This document shows positions 36,184-44,871 of a stretch of DNA of 64,000 nt, in pieces. Every line of letters begins with the position of its first letter. The stretch's first letter is position 1. Under the pieces are notes generated by a model. The model was not told the DNA's origin, did not search any database, and saw nothing but the letters and a program-made list of their open reading frames with translations. The position numbers were made by a program, and so were the translations under genes. The stretch is from assembly GCA_963780135.1 (NCBI GenBank), contig CAWAAR010000003.1, forward strand, positions 496,001 to 560,000. The letters run 5' to 3'. Source of the DNA: Clostridium_AM sp963780135 (GTDB lineage Bacteria; Bacillota; Clostridia; Clostridiales; Clostridiaceae).

Positions 36184-37608
36184 TTAGTTTGATGCTTCAT
36201 CAGTTTTAACTTTTTCAACTTTAATTTTATCAGCAAAGAGCTTATATCCTACATATAATATTAAAATCATAGGGAATCCAGAAAATATAGCTAATCTTTC
36301 TGTAGGATCAATTATCATAGCAATTACTATAACAAAATACATAATAAGTGCCACTATTGGTGTTACTGGATAAAATGGAGTTTTATATTTTAAGTCTTCA
36401 ACTTTATTCCCAGCTGCTATATAACGTTTTCTGAAACGCATCTGGCATATGCAATCAATTGAATAAATGAATACATCTATACTAGCAAGAAGAGAAATTA
36501 AGAAAAGATAAACTGTGTCTGCTGCTATAAAGCTAGATACTATTGCAAATGTTGCAAATATCATTGAAATAATAAGTGAATATATGGGAACTTTTTGCTT
36601 ATTTGTCTTTGCTAATATTTTAGGTGCTTGCCCGTGCTTGCCAAGAGACCATAATGTTCTCATGCTTGCATATAAGAAACCGTTTGCAGAGGACAGAGCA
36701 GATGTGACTACTATTATATTAACTAAAAGTGTAGCAGAACCTATACCAGCACTTTTAAACATATAAGCAAAGGGACTTCCTGCAAGATTAGCTTGTCTCC
36801 AAGGAAGTACACAGCCAATCAATACAACACACACTACGTAACATAATGTTATGTTAATTACAAATCCTCGTATTGCCTTTGGCATTTCAATTCCAGGGTT
36901 TTTGCTTTCTCCTGCAGCAGTTGCAATAAGATCTGAACCACCAAAAGCAAATATAGCAGATAACATAGATACTAATATTGCTTTTAACCCATTAGGGAAA
37001 GCCCCTCCATCATTAACAAAATTACTAAATCCGATAGCTTTTTCACCTATAACACCCGTCATTATTCCTATACCAATAATAGCAAATAATATTACAGCAA
37101 TAACTTTTATACTGGCAAACCAAAATTCTACTTCTCCATAATTCTTAGATGGAAGTACGTTAAGCATAACTAATAGAATAATGAAAGATATTATCCAAAC
37201 TAAAGAATTTACATTAGGAAATATGTTTTTCATTATGATAGATGAAGCAACTACTTGAGCTGTAACGGTAACTGCACAGTTTATCCATTTAACCCAGCCT
37301 GTTGCAAAACCCATTGCAGGATTTATGAATTCTGTTGCATAGGCTTGAACATTACCTGATACTGGCATTGCCACTGTAAGTTCGCCAAGACATGACATCA
37401 TAAGATACATAATTAAAGAACCAAGCAAATATGCAATTACGGCACCACCTGGTCCCGCATTATGTATAACATATCCAGAAGCTAAAAATATACCGGTACC
37501 TATGGTTGAACCTATAGTATACATCTGAATATGTCTGCTTGAAAAATTACGTTCAAGGCCTTTAGATTTATCAAGAACTTCTTTTACTTCACTTTTATTT
37601 GTTTCCAT
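36184..37608 (-). CDS. APC family amino-acid permease
   Basis: The 474-residue protein has about twelve membrane helices and the amino acid permease signature MYTIGSTIGTGIFLASGYV near the N-terminus, GPGGAVIAYLLGSLI, and AFGGSDLIATAAGESKNP around helix 6. It uses ion-coupled uptake of an amino acid; the substrate cannot be told from sequence. ATG 37608 lies eight bases after GGAGG, better than the TTG at 37623. It is upstream of and in the same direction as the GlnKL-like genes, with a terminator between, so regulation by that system is possible. Confidence 0.88.
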   Translation of the reverse strand: METNKSEVKEVLDKSKGLERNFSSRHIQMYTIGSTIGTGIFLASGYVIHNAGPGGAVIAYLLGSLIMYLMMSCLGELTVAMPVSGNVQAYATEFINPAMGFATGWVKWINCAVTVTAQVVASSIIMKNIFPNVNSLVWIISFIILLVMLNVLPSKNYGEVEFWFASIKVIAVILFAIIGIGIMTGVIGEKAIGFSNFVNDGGAFPNGLKAILVSMLSAIFAFGGSDLIATAAGESKNPGIEMPKAIRGFVINITLCYVVCVVLIGCVLPWRQANLAGSPFAYMFKSAGIGSATLLVNIIVVTSALSSANGFLYASMRTLWSLGKHGQAPKILAKTNKQKVPIYSLIISMIFATFAIVSSFIAADTVYLFLISLLASIDVFIYSIDCICQMRFRKRYIAAGNKVEDLKYKTPFYPVTPIVALIMYFVIVIAMIIDPTERLAIFSGFPMILILYVGYKLFADKIKVEKVKTDEASN

Positions 37609-37847
37609 TTTTCTAGCCTCCAATTAATATTTAGATCAGATTATCAATTAAGGTTGTCCTGCATTTGCTTTTTTTAATCCTCCTATTATGATTTTATATT
37701 TTAATTTCATATTTATTATAAAACCCCAATTTCAAAAATAATCATTTTTATTCAAAAAAAATAAAATATTTTTAATTTTTAATATTTTGCTTCATATGTA
37801 AATTTTCTGACTTAAAAAGCAATATACATTGAAAATATATAAAAAAC
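37609..37847. other. AT-rich leader region of the permease gene
   Basis: Apart from the permease ribosome binding site at 37618-37622, this stretch holds no gene or RNA motif that I recognise. It should contain the permease promoter. Confidence 0.4.
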
Positions 37848-37900
37848 TTAAATAAAAAAAGAAGGAACTTAATAAATTATAATATTTAGTAAGTTCCTCC
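37848..37900 (-). terminator. Terminator of the 56-residue protein gene
   Basis: On the minus strand GGAACTTA pairs with TAAGTTCC around an 18-base loop, followed by TTCTTTTTTT. Confidence 0.75.
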
Positions 37901-37906
37901 TTTTCT

Positions 37907-38077
37907 TTAATCAAAAGGTTTAATATCATTCATATCCACAGTATTTTTAGGTCCTTCAGGATAAAGAAGTCCATTAGTAGTTCTTTCGATAATAGGATAT
38001 CCTTCCTCAGAAATTCCAGTATCTATAGTAGTTTTTTTGTAAGGATAATTTGGATCATATTTATCTGTTATATACAT
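37907..38077 (-). CDS. Small hypothetical protein, 56 residues
   Basis: ATG 38077 lies seven bases after GAGGAGTG, and the frame runs 56 codons to TAA, followed at once by a terminator. The protein starts MYITDKYDPNYPYKK and has YPIIERTTNGLLYPEGPKN in its middle: soluble, rich in Tyr, Pro and Asp, with no cysteines or membrane segment. I recognise no family. The ribosome binding site, codon use and terminator support a real gene. Confidence 0.65.
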   Translation of the reverse strand: MYITDKYDPNYPYKKTTIDTGISEEGYPIIERTTNGLLYPEGPKNTVDMNDIKPFD

Positions 38078-38258
38078 AATATCACTCCTCTTTAAAATAT
38101 ATTTCCCAAAGAGAATATTAAATATAACTAAAGAATTAAAGGATTTTTAATATATAAAATTAAAATATGATATAAAGTTAAATAAAAAAAACTATTACAA
38201 AATATGGAATTATAGTATAATATAACTTGAATATATAATATAGAGGATAGGTGAGAAG

Positions 38259-40262
38259 ATGAATGAGTTAGAAATAAAATATAATTTAGAAAGCCCACAA
38301 GAAAAAAACTCAAAAATTCTCATTAACATAAACAATATAATAGAAGAGAAGTTTGTTTATAAATATATGATAGGTTTTAATGGGATTTGGAGCACTTTAA
38401 AAGATTTTAGTCAATCTACTAGCGTTGAATGGGTACCTAGTGAAGATGGCAAGTACATAATAATGGTACAAGCCCGCAGGGAAAGCGGGAAAAAAAGTTT
38501 TGATTATGTATCAAGAGAAAATTATATAATAGGAAAAGTAGAAGAAAAATTAATAAATAATATAAGTCTAGATAAATACAAACTTAATTTAGGTGAAAAA
38601 GTTAAATTGTTTGTAAATACAAATAAAGATTCACTTATGTTTAGATATTGGCTTAAAGTAAATGATAAATGGGAAATTATAAAGGATTATTCACCAGATA
38701 ACAATATTTCATGGGCAGTGAAGGTGGAAGGGAAAGGCGAAATGTTAGTAGAATGCAAAAATATTGATTCTCAGAATAATTATGATGATTTTCAAACTGT
38801 AGAATTTCAGGTAATGAATTTAAAAATGGTAGAAATACAAGACTTTAGTACAGTTAATACAGAATTATTAAAAGATGAAGAACTCATATTTAAAGTGGAG
38901 ACATCTCATGAAAAAGGAAGAAATATACTTTATAAATTTATTAAAATAAATTGTAATGGTGAAATGGAATGTGTTCAAGATTACTCAACAAAAAGAATTG
39001 TAAGTTACGTAGAAAATGAGAGTGGTAACTACAGGCTTTTGTGCATGGTAAAAGATATGTATTCTAATAGAAGCTATGATGATAGAGCCATAATAAATTT
39101 TACAGTAAAAAAATATAAGGATATTCGTATAAAAAGTTTTACTACAGATTTGAACTCGCCACAATTATGTGAAACAGTTGTGAATTTAAAAGCAGATGTT
39201 ATTGGAGGAAAAGAACTATTATATAAGTATGTAATAGATGGAAATTATAATGAAAATTCGGGATATATAAGAAATAAAAACTATGAATGGCAAACGAAGG
39301 TGCCTGGTAATTATAAAATATATTTATGGGTTAAAGATAAAAGTTGTGAGGATGATTACGAATCTTGCGAATATATTGAATTTAATATAGATGAAAAAAG
39401 CAAAGAACCTGTAAAAATAGATGAAGTTATTATGGATAAGAAAGATAAGGTTTTAGTAAATGAACCTATAAAGGCTAGAGTTAATGCATCTGGAGGAGTA
39501 GATTTAAACTACAGCTTCATAATAAGAAAAGAAGATAAAGATTTAGAAAAAGTTAGTTATACAACAAGTAATATTGTAAGTTTTATACCTAAAGAAGAAG
39601 GGAATTATCAGCTTGAAGCTAGAGTTAAAGATAAGTACTCAGAGAGAGAGTTTGATTGTCACTATATATTGAATTTAGAAGTTTTTAAATGTATACCTGG
39701 AGAAATAGATTATGTACTGTTTCCATTTAAAGAATATTATGTAGTTGGAGATGAAGTCAAGTTAAATTTAATAACCCAAAATACTAGCAATACTGTGGTA
39801 AAATATGTTTTGAAAATAAATAAACATAAGGTTGAAGAAATTGATTATACAAAAGATAAAAAATATTTATTTGTACCAAAATGTAGTGGTATATATACAG
39901 TAGAAATATTCTCAAAAAATAAAGATAGTGATAAAGTGTTTGATTGTAAAAAGTGTATTACAGTTAAGATTCACGAAGCTAAGCCTGTAAATAATACAAA
40001 AATAAGTTGTGACAAAACAAATTTTTTGTGTAATAATTCAGTTACTTTTACAGTTAAAAGTGAAGGTGGAAAAGATACGTTATATGAATTTTATATAATG
40101 GAAAAAGGTGAATGGAATCTGGTGCAAAATTATAGTAAAAAGGATTATTATATGTTTATACCCTTTAGCTATGGAGAATATAAAGTATTAGTTTTAGCTA
40201 AAAGTCAATATTATAAGGGTGCTTATGAAGATTATGATATGATAAATTTTTTTGTACACTAA
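38259..40262 (+). CDS. Protein of seven tandem triple-tyrosine (Y_Y_Y-like) domains
   Basis: The 667-residue protein is made of about seven repeats of ~95 residues (starting near 1, 92, 187, 284, 378, 476 and 572). Each has the pattern of a beta-sandwich: a start strand, YKY or YWLK, W, DYS, a central aromatic-proline or WVP segment, GKY/GNY, VKD or AKS and a closing YDD. There is no signal peptide and no membrane segment. Such domains are found in sensor and cell-wall-associated proteins. It starts behind AGGTGAG and is followed after ~60 bases by a lytic transglycosylase, which suggests a shared role at the cell wall, although an export route is not visible. Confidence 0.75.
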   Translation: MNELEIKYNLESPQEKNSKILININNIIEEKFVYKYMIGFNGIWSTLKDFSQSTSVEWVPSEDGKYIIMVQARRESGKKSFDYVSRENYIIGKVEEKLINNISLDKYKLNLGEKVKLFVNTNKDSLMFRYWLKVNDKWEIIKDYSPDNNISWAVKVEGKGEMLVECKNIDSQNNYDDFQTVEFQVMNLKMVEIQDFSTVNTELLKDEELIFKVETSHEKGRNILYKFIKINCNGEMECVQDYSTKRIVSYVENESGNYRLLCMVKDMYSNRSYDDRAIINFTVKKYKDIRIKSFTTDLNSPQLCETVVNLKADVIGGKELLYKYVIDGNYNENSGYIRNKNYEWQTKVPGNYKIYLWVKDKSCEDDYESCEYIEFNIDEKSKEPVKIDEVIMDKKDKVLVNEPIKARVNASGGVDLNYSFIIRKEDKDLEKVSYTTSNIVSFIPKEEGNYQLEARVKDKYSEREFDCHYILNLEVFKCIPGEIDYVLFPFKEYYVVGDEVKLNLITQNTSNTVVKYVLKINKHKVEEIDYTKDKKYLFVPKCSGIYTVEIFSKNKDSDKVFDCKKCITVKIHEAKPVNNTKISCDKTNFLCNNSVTFTVKSEGGKDTLYEFYIMEKGEWNLVQNYSKKDYYMFIPFSYGEYKVLVLAKSQYYKGAYEDYDMINFFVH

Positions 40263-40322
40263 AGTTTAAGTTAATTAGTACGATGAAACTAATTAAGGAT
40301 ATTTTAAAGGTTGGTGAAAAAG

Positions 40323-40982
40323 GTGAATATTGATAATAATAAAAAAGCGGAGAAACTTTTGCAGATTCAACTTATGAGTCAAATTTTTAAAAGTGCTCTT
40401 GGAGATTCAGATTCTTTTGGACTTATTATGGAAAGTTTGACTAAGGCATTAAGTGATGATACTGGAAACATAGATTTGAATAAATTGGCAATAGGAGAAA
40501 CAGATCTAAGTAAACTTGGGTATGGTGCTGGTGAAAGGCTTAATACTATATATAAAGGTTTGAAAAATGATATAAAAAGCAATAATTTAAGTATAGATGA
40601 AGCTGTAGAAAAAGCTTCTCAAAAATATGGAGTAGATAGAGATTTAATAATGGCAGTAATAAAACAAGAATCAGATTTCGATTCTAAATCTGTTTCAGGG
40701 GCAGGAGCTATGGGACTTATGCAGCTTATGCCTGATACAGCCAGAGAACTTGGAGTTTCAGATCCTTATAATATAGGTGAAAATGTAGAGGGCGGTACAA
40801 AGTACTTAAAATCCTTACTTAGTATGTATGCTAATAATAAGCAGTTAGCTTTAGCAGCATATAATGCAGGACCGGGAACCCTTCAGAACAGGGGAGTAAC
40901 AGATGTTTCAGGAGTTTCTAAATTACCTTATGAAACAAGAGATTATGTAAATAAAGTAATGAAGTACTATTCAGGAAAATAA
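40323..40982 (+). CDS. Lytic transglycosylase (SLT domain)
   Basis: The 219-residue protein has an N-terminal helical region of about 95 residues and a C-terminal SLT domain with the catalytic glutamate in IKQESDFDSKSVSGAGAMG, then LMQLMPDTARELG and ALAAYNAGPGTL. It would cleave peptidoglycan glycan strands with formation of anhydromuramic ends. No signal peptide is seen, like some phage-type or non-classically exported enzymes. The start is uncertain: GTG 40323 has GGTG six bases before; TTG 40311 and GTG 40314 are alternatives. Confidence 0.88.
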   Translation: MNIDNNKKAEKLLQIQLMSQIFKSALGDSDSFGLIMESLTKALSDDTGNIDLNKLAIGETDLSKLGYGAGERLNTIYKGLKNDIKSNNLSIDEAVEKASQKYGVDRDLIMAVIKQESDFDSKSVSGAGAMGLMQLMPDTARELGVSDPYNIGENVEGGTKYLKSLLSMYANNKQLALAAYNAGPGTLQNRGVTDVSGVSKLPYETRDYVNKVMKYYSGK

Positions 40983-41035
40983 ATGGAATTTTGTATTTAG
41001 CTTGAATTTTTACAAATTTAAGACCTAGAAGTTAA

Positions 41036-41066
41036 GAACAGTCTTGTAATAGGCTGTTTTTATTTT
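41036..41066 (+). terminator. Terminator of the transglycosylase gene
   Basis: Stem AACAGTC / GGCTGTT (one G-T pair), loop TTGTAATA, T-rich tract. Confidence 0.7.
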
Positions 41067-41121
41067 GCTTTTAAGAGGTTATAATACTGATATAGATTAC
41101 TTAAATATAGGAGGATTTTTT

Positions 41122-41838
41122 ATGGAAAGATTAGATAAAGTTTTATCCAATTTAGGATACGGAACAAGAAAAGAAGTTAAAGCTTTAGTAAAGGAAGGGT
41201 TAATAGAGATAGATAATGTAGTTGTTAAGGATAGTGGAATGAAAGTAAATACTGATGATAGTGAAATAAAGATTTCAGGAGAAATAGTAAATTACAGAGA
41301 ATATATATATTTAATAATGAACAAACCCAATGGTGTAGTTTCAGCTACTTTTGACAATTATGATGAAACAGTAGTAGATTTATTAGACCCAGAACATCAG
41401 GCCTTCAAACCTTTTCCAGTAGGTAGATTGGACAAAGATACAGTTGGACTTTTATTATTAACTAATGATGGAGAATTAAATCATAGGTTAATAGCTCCAA
41501 AGTGGCACGTAGATAAAGTTTATTATGCAGAAATAGATAAGATGGTTAAAGAAGAAGATATAGAGGCCTTCAAGTTAGGCATTACTTTAGATGATGGATA
41601 TAAATGTCTTCCAGCGGGACTTCAAATTCTAGAGTCTGATGAAAATGGAGCAAGGGTTGAAGTTACAGTGCAAGAAGGAAAATTCCACCAAGTAAAGAGA
41701 ATGTTCAATAGTTTGGGTAAAAATGTAGTTTATTTGAGAAGAATAAAGTTTGGACCAATAGATTTAGACTTGAATTTGGAAGAGGGAGAATACAGAGAAC
41801 TTTCAGAGGAAGAAGTGAAAAGTCTTAAAAATCCTTAA
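41122..41838 (+). CDS. rsuA: RsuA/RluB-family 16S rRNA pseudouridine synthase
   Basis: The 238-residue enzyme has an N-terminal S4 RNA-binding domain (MERLDKVLSNLGYGTRKEVK) and a catalytic domain with the active aspartate in PVGRLDKDTVGLLLLTNDGE. The motif GRLD and total length match RsuA, which modifies uridine 516 of 16S rRNA. An open frame runs upstream from 41065, but ATG 41122 after GGAGG is the family start. Confidence 0.92.
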   Translation: MERLDKVLSNLGYGTRKEVKALVKEGLIEIDNVVVKDSGMKVNTDDSEIKISGEIVNYREYIYLIMNKPNGVVSATFDNYDETVVDLLDPEHQAFKPFPVGRLDKDTVGLLLLTNDGELNHRLIAPKWHVDKVYYAEIDKMVKEEDIEAFKLGITLDDGYKCLPAGLQILESDENGARVEVTVQEGKFHQVKRMFNSLGKNVVYLRRIKFGPIDLDLNLEEGEYRELSEEEVKSLKNP

Positions 41839-41978
41839 TATGAGTTGAATTCAATCATAGCAATATAAGTATTACAATCAAATTTGCAAAAATAACTTGA
41901 AATTTATAAAAATCTTTAATATAATTAGTGTGCAAGGATAAATAATAAGGATAAATAGCCCCCTTTTTATTTATGAGC

Positions 41979-42012
41979 AAGCAGCCCATGCCCCAATGGG
42001 CTGCTTTTATTT
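41979..42012 (+). terminator. Strong terminator 140 bases after rsuA
   Basis: Arms AGCAGCCCAT and ATGGGCTGCT with loop GCCCCA and T-rich tract. The region 41839-42183 has no other feature I can support; the hairpin probably ends rsuA with a long 3' end. Confidence 0.8.
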
Positions 42013-42183
42013 TCTTTATTTTTTGTATTATGTTATATATCATTCATATTGACCTATTTAAATAAATAAAAAGATTTATTTTTGTAAAATTATTATAATT
42101 TTATAGATTAATGCGTTAAATCGTGATAAGATTATAGTTGATAAACAATAATTAAAAATGTAGATAAATAAGGAGTGGAGCTC

Positions 42184-42492
42184 ATGGAAGAATATAAATC
42201 CAAATTAGCAGGGGAAGAAATGGATTTTTTATGTGAAGCTGTATTAAGACTGAAAACAAAAGAGGAATGCTACAGGTTTTTTGATGATATATGCACTATA
42301 AATGAAATAAAAGCTTTGGAACAGAGACTTCAAGTAGCTAAGATGCTAAAAAGCAAAAAGACTTATTTAGATATTGCAGCTGCAACAGGAGCGAGTACAG
42401 CTACTATAAGTAGAGTAAATAGATGCTTGAATTATGGAAGTGAAGGATATAAGGTAGTTTTGGATAGATTAAGTGAAGCAAATAATGAATAA
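42184..42492 (+). CDS. YerC/YecD family TrpR-like DNA-binding protein
   Basis: The 102-residue protein has the TrpR fold: LKTKEECYRFFDDICTINEI followed by LEQRLQVAKMLKSKKTY and the helix-turn-helix YLDIAAATGASTATISRVNRCL. It is probably a small DNA-binding regulator; in Bacillus, yerC lies beside pcrA and ligA as it does here. ATG 42184 lies eight bases after AAGGAG; GTG 42175 is in frame but overlaps the binding site. Confidence 0.92.
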   Translation: MEEYKSKLAGEEMDFLCEAVLRLKTKEECYRFFDDICTINEIKALEQRLQVAKMLKSKKTYLDIAAATGASTATISRVNRCLNYGSEGYKVVLDRLSEANNE

Positions 42493-42625
42493 TAAATTTG
42501 TGTTATATAGTTTTAAAATATATGTGTTGATATAAAATCAGCACATTTTTTATGTTAGTAATGATTAAATGCTATGTAATAATGATATAATATTAAACAT
42601 AGTAAAAAACCAGGGAGTGGATGTT

Positions 42626-44854
42626 ATGGATTTAAAAATGCTTTTAAATAAGGAACAATATGAGGCGGCTGTGCAGGTAAATGGACCGCTATTAATATTG
42701 GCAGGAGCTGGTTCTGGAAAAACAAGAGTATTAACTTATAGAATAGCTCATATGATAAATGATTTAAATATATATCCTTCAAAAATCTTAGCTATAACTT
42801 TTACAAATAAAGCAGCTGGTGAAATGAAAGATAGAGTGAGAAATTTGGTAGGAAATGAAGTAGATAATATGTGGATTTCTACTTTTCATTCAAGTTGTGT
42901 AAGAATATTGAGAAGAGAAATAGACAAGTTAGGTTATAATAAAAACTTTGCTATATATGATACTTATGATCAAAAAGTATTAATAAAACAATGTATGGAA
43001 GAGTTAAATATAAATGAAAAAGATATAACAGATAGAGAAATAATAAGTAAGATAGGAGAACAAAAAGATAATTTAATATCAGAAGATAAATACAAAAGAG
43101 AAAGTCAAAGTAATTTCAGATTAAACAAAATTGCAGATGCATATATTTTATACCAAAAAAAATTAAAGAGTAATAATGCTTTGGATTTTGATGATTTAAT
43201 TTATAAAACTGTAGAATTGTTTAAGAAAAATCCAGAAGTTCTAGAATTTTATCAAAGAAAGTTTACATATATTATGGTGGATGAATATCAAGACACTAAT
43301 AAATCACAATATGAATTAGTAAGACTTTTAGCAGAAAATCATAGGAATATATGTGTAGTTGGTGATGATGACCAATGTATTTATGCTTGGAGAGGGGCAG
43401 ATATAAGAAATATATTGGATTTTGAAAAAGATTATCCTGAAGCAAAGGTTATAAAATTAGAACAAAATTATAGATCTAAGGCAAATATATTAAAAGCAGC
43501 AAATGATGTTATAAAAAATAATTCTGAAAGAAAAAGTAAGGTTCTAAGAACAGAAAATGATAATGGAGAAAAAATAAAAATATATAGAGCTTATTCTGAT
43601 ATGGAAGAAGCAAATTATGTGTCTTCCCAAATAAAAAAAGTCATAAGAGATGAGAATAAGGTTTACAAAGATTTTGCCATACTTTATAGAACTAATGCAC
43701 AATCTCGTACTTTTGAAGATATTTTTATGAAATCTAATATTCCATATAGAATAATCGGAGGACTAAAATTTTACGATAGAAAAGAAATTAAGGATATACT
43801 AGGTTATTTGAAATTCATAAACAATCCTCTTGATGATGTAAGTTTAAAAAGAATAATAAATGTTCCTAAAAGAAATATAGGAGAAACTACTGTAAAAAAA
43901 GTTCAAGAATTTGCAATTTCTATGGAAGAATGTATGTATAGTGTTCTTCTTGATGTGGAACAAGTATTGAATATAACTCCAAGAGGAACAGCGTCTATAA
44001 AGAAGTTTGTAAGTCTTGTAAATAGTTTTATAAGAAATAAAGACGAAATATCTGTTTCAAGTTTAATAAAAGAAATACTGGATATAACTGGTTATTTGGA
44101 AGAATTAAAAGGTTCAACAAATATAGATGCATTAAGCAGAATTGAAAATTTAAAAGAGTTAGTGTCAGCTGCAGTGGAATTTGAAAGCACTTCAGAAGAC
44201 AAATCTTTATCATCGTTTTTGGAAAAGGTAACTTTAGTTTCAGATATAGATAATTTTAATGAAGATACAAATACTGTTGTTATGATGACAGTTCATAGTG
44301 CTAAAGGATTAGAATTTCCAGTAGTATTTATGGTAGGGATGGAAAATGGAATATTTCCAGGAAGCCAATCATTAAATGATTTTAGTGAAATGGAAGAATC
44401 AAGAAGACTTTGTTATGTTGGTATAACAAGAGCTAAGCAGCAATTATATATGACTTCAGCAGAAACAAGAAGAGTTTTTGGAAGAACTGTATCTTATTCT
44501 CAATCAGATTTTATAGATGAAATATCAAGGGATTTGAAAGAAACTGATAATGGTATAATAAAAAATTTCAATAGAATAGGAAGTTTCAACAATCATCCGA
44601 GTAGAAGCAGTAATATAGTCAATAGTACAGCACCCACTAGTGTTGCACCAAAATTAGATAAAAATAAAGAGGATGCTAATTCACTTAAAGTTGAGGATGT
44701 AAAAGCAGGAGTTAAAGTTAAGCACAATAAGTTTGGGATGGGAACTATTGTAGGAGTTTCAAAAAGCGGAAGTGATATAAAGCTCACTATAGCTTTTGAT
44801 AAAATGGGAATTAAAAACTTAATGTACGGATTAGCTGGGCTAGAATTTATATAA
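42626..44854 (+). CDS. pcrA: ATP-dependent DNA helicase PcrA
   Basis: The 742-residue helicase of the UvrD/Rep family has Walker A AGAGSGKTR near residue 30, motif TFTNKAAGEMKDR, motif II VDEYQDTN, GDDDQCIYAWRGAD, EQNYRS, motif V TVHSAKGLEFPVVF and motif VI RLCYVGITRA. It unwinds DNA 3' to 5' in repair and plasmid replication. The open frame starts at 42569, but ATG 42626 after GGGAGTGG matches the family. The C-terminal KVKHNKFGMGTIV is the usual tail. It is followed after 17 bases by ligA, as in Bacillus. Confidence 0.97.
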   Translation: MDLKMLLNKEQYEAAVQVNGPLLILAGAGSGKTRVLTYRIAHMINDLNIYPSKILAITFTNKAAGEMKDRVRNLVGNEVDNMWISTFHSSCVRILRREIDKLGYNKNFAIYDTYDQKVLIKQCMEELNINEKDITDREIISKIGEQKDNLISEDKYKRESQSNFRLNKIADAYILYQKKLKSNNALDFDDLIYKTVELFKKNPEVLEFYQRKFTYIMVDEYQDTNKSQYELVRLLAENHRNICVVGDDDQCIYAWRGADIRNILDFEKDYPEAKVIKLEQNYRSKANILKAANDVIKNNSERKSKVLRTENDNGEKIKIYRAYSDMEEANYVSSQIKKVIRDENKVYKDFAILYRTNAQSRTFEDIFMKSNIPYRIIGGLKFYDRKEIKDILGYLKFINNPLDDVSLKRIINVPKRNIGETTVKKVQEFAISMEECMYSVLLDVEQVLNITPRGTASIKKFVSLVNSFIRNKDEISVSSLIKEILDITGYLEELKGSTNIDALSRIENLKELVSAAVEFESTSEDKSLSSFLEKVTLVSDIDNFNEDTNTVVMMTVHSAKGLEFPVVFMVGMENGIFPGSQSLNDFSEMEESRRLCYVGITRAKQQLYMTSAETRRVFGRTVSYSQSDFIDEISRDLKETDNGIIKNFNRIGSFNNHPSRSSNIVNSTAPTSVAPKLDKNKEDANSLKVEDVKAGVKVKHNKFGMGTIVGVSKSGSDIKLTIAFDKMGIKNLMYGLAGLEFI

Positions 44855-44871
44855 GGGAGCAGGAATAAGAT

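Noticed and set aside
41855..42043. Minus-strand frame of 62 codons after rsuA
   Set aside because: It runs through a strong terminator hairpin and has no ribosome binding site.
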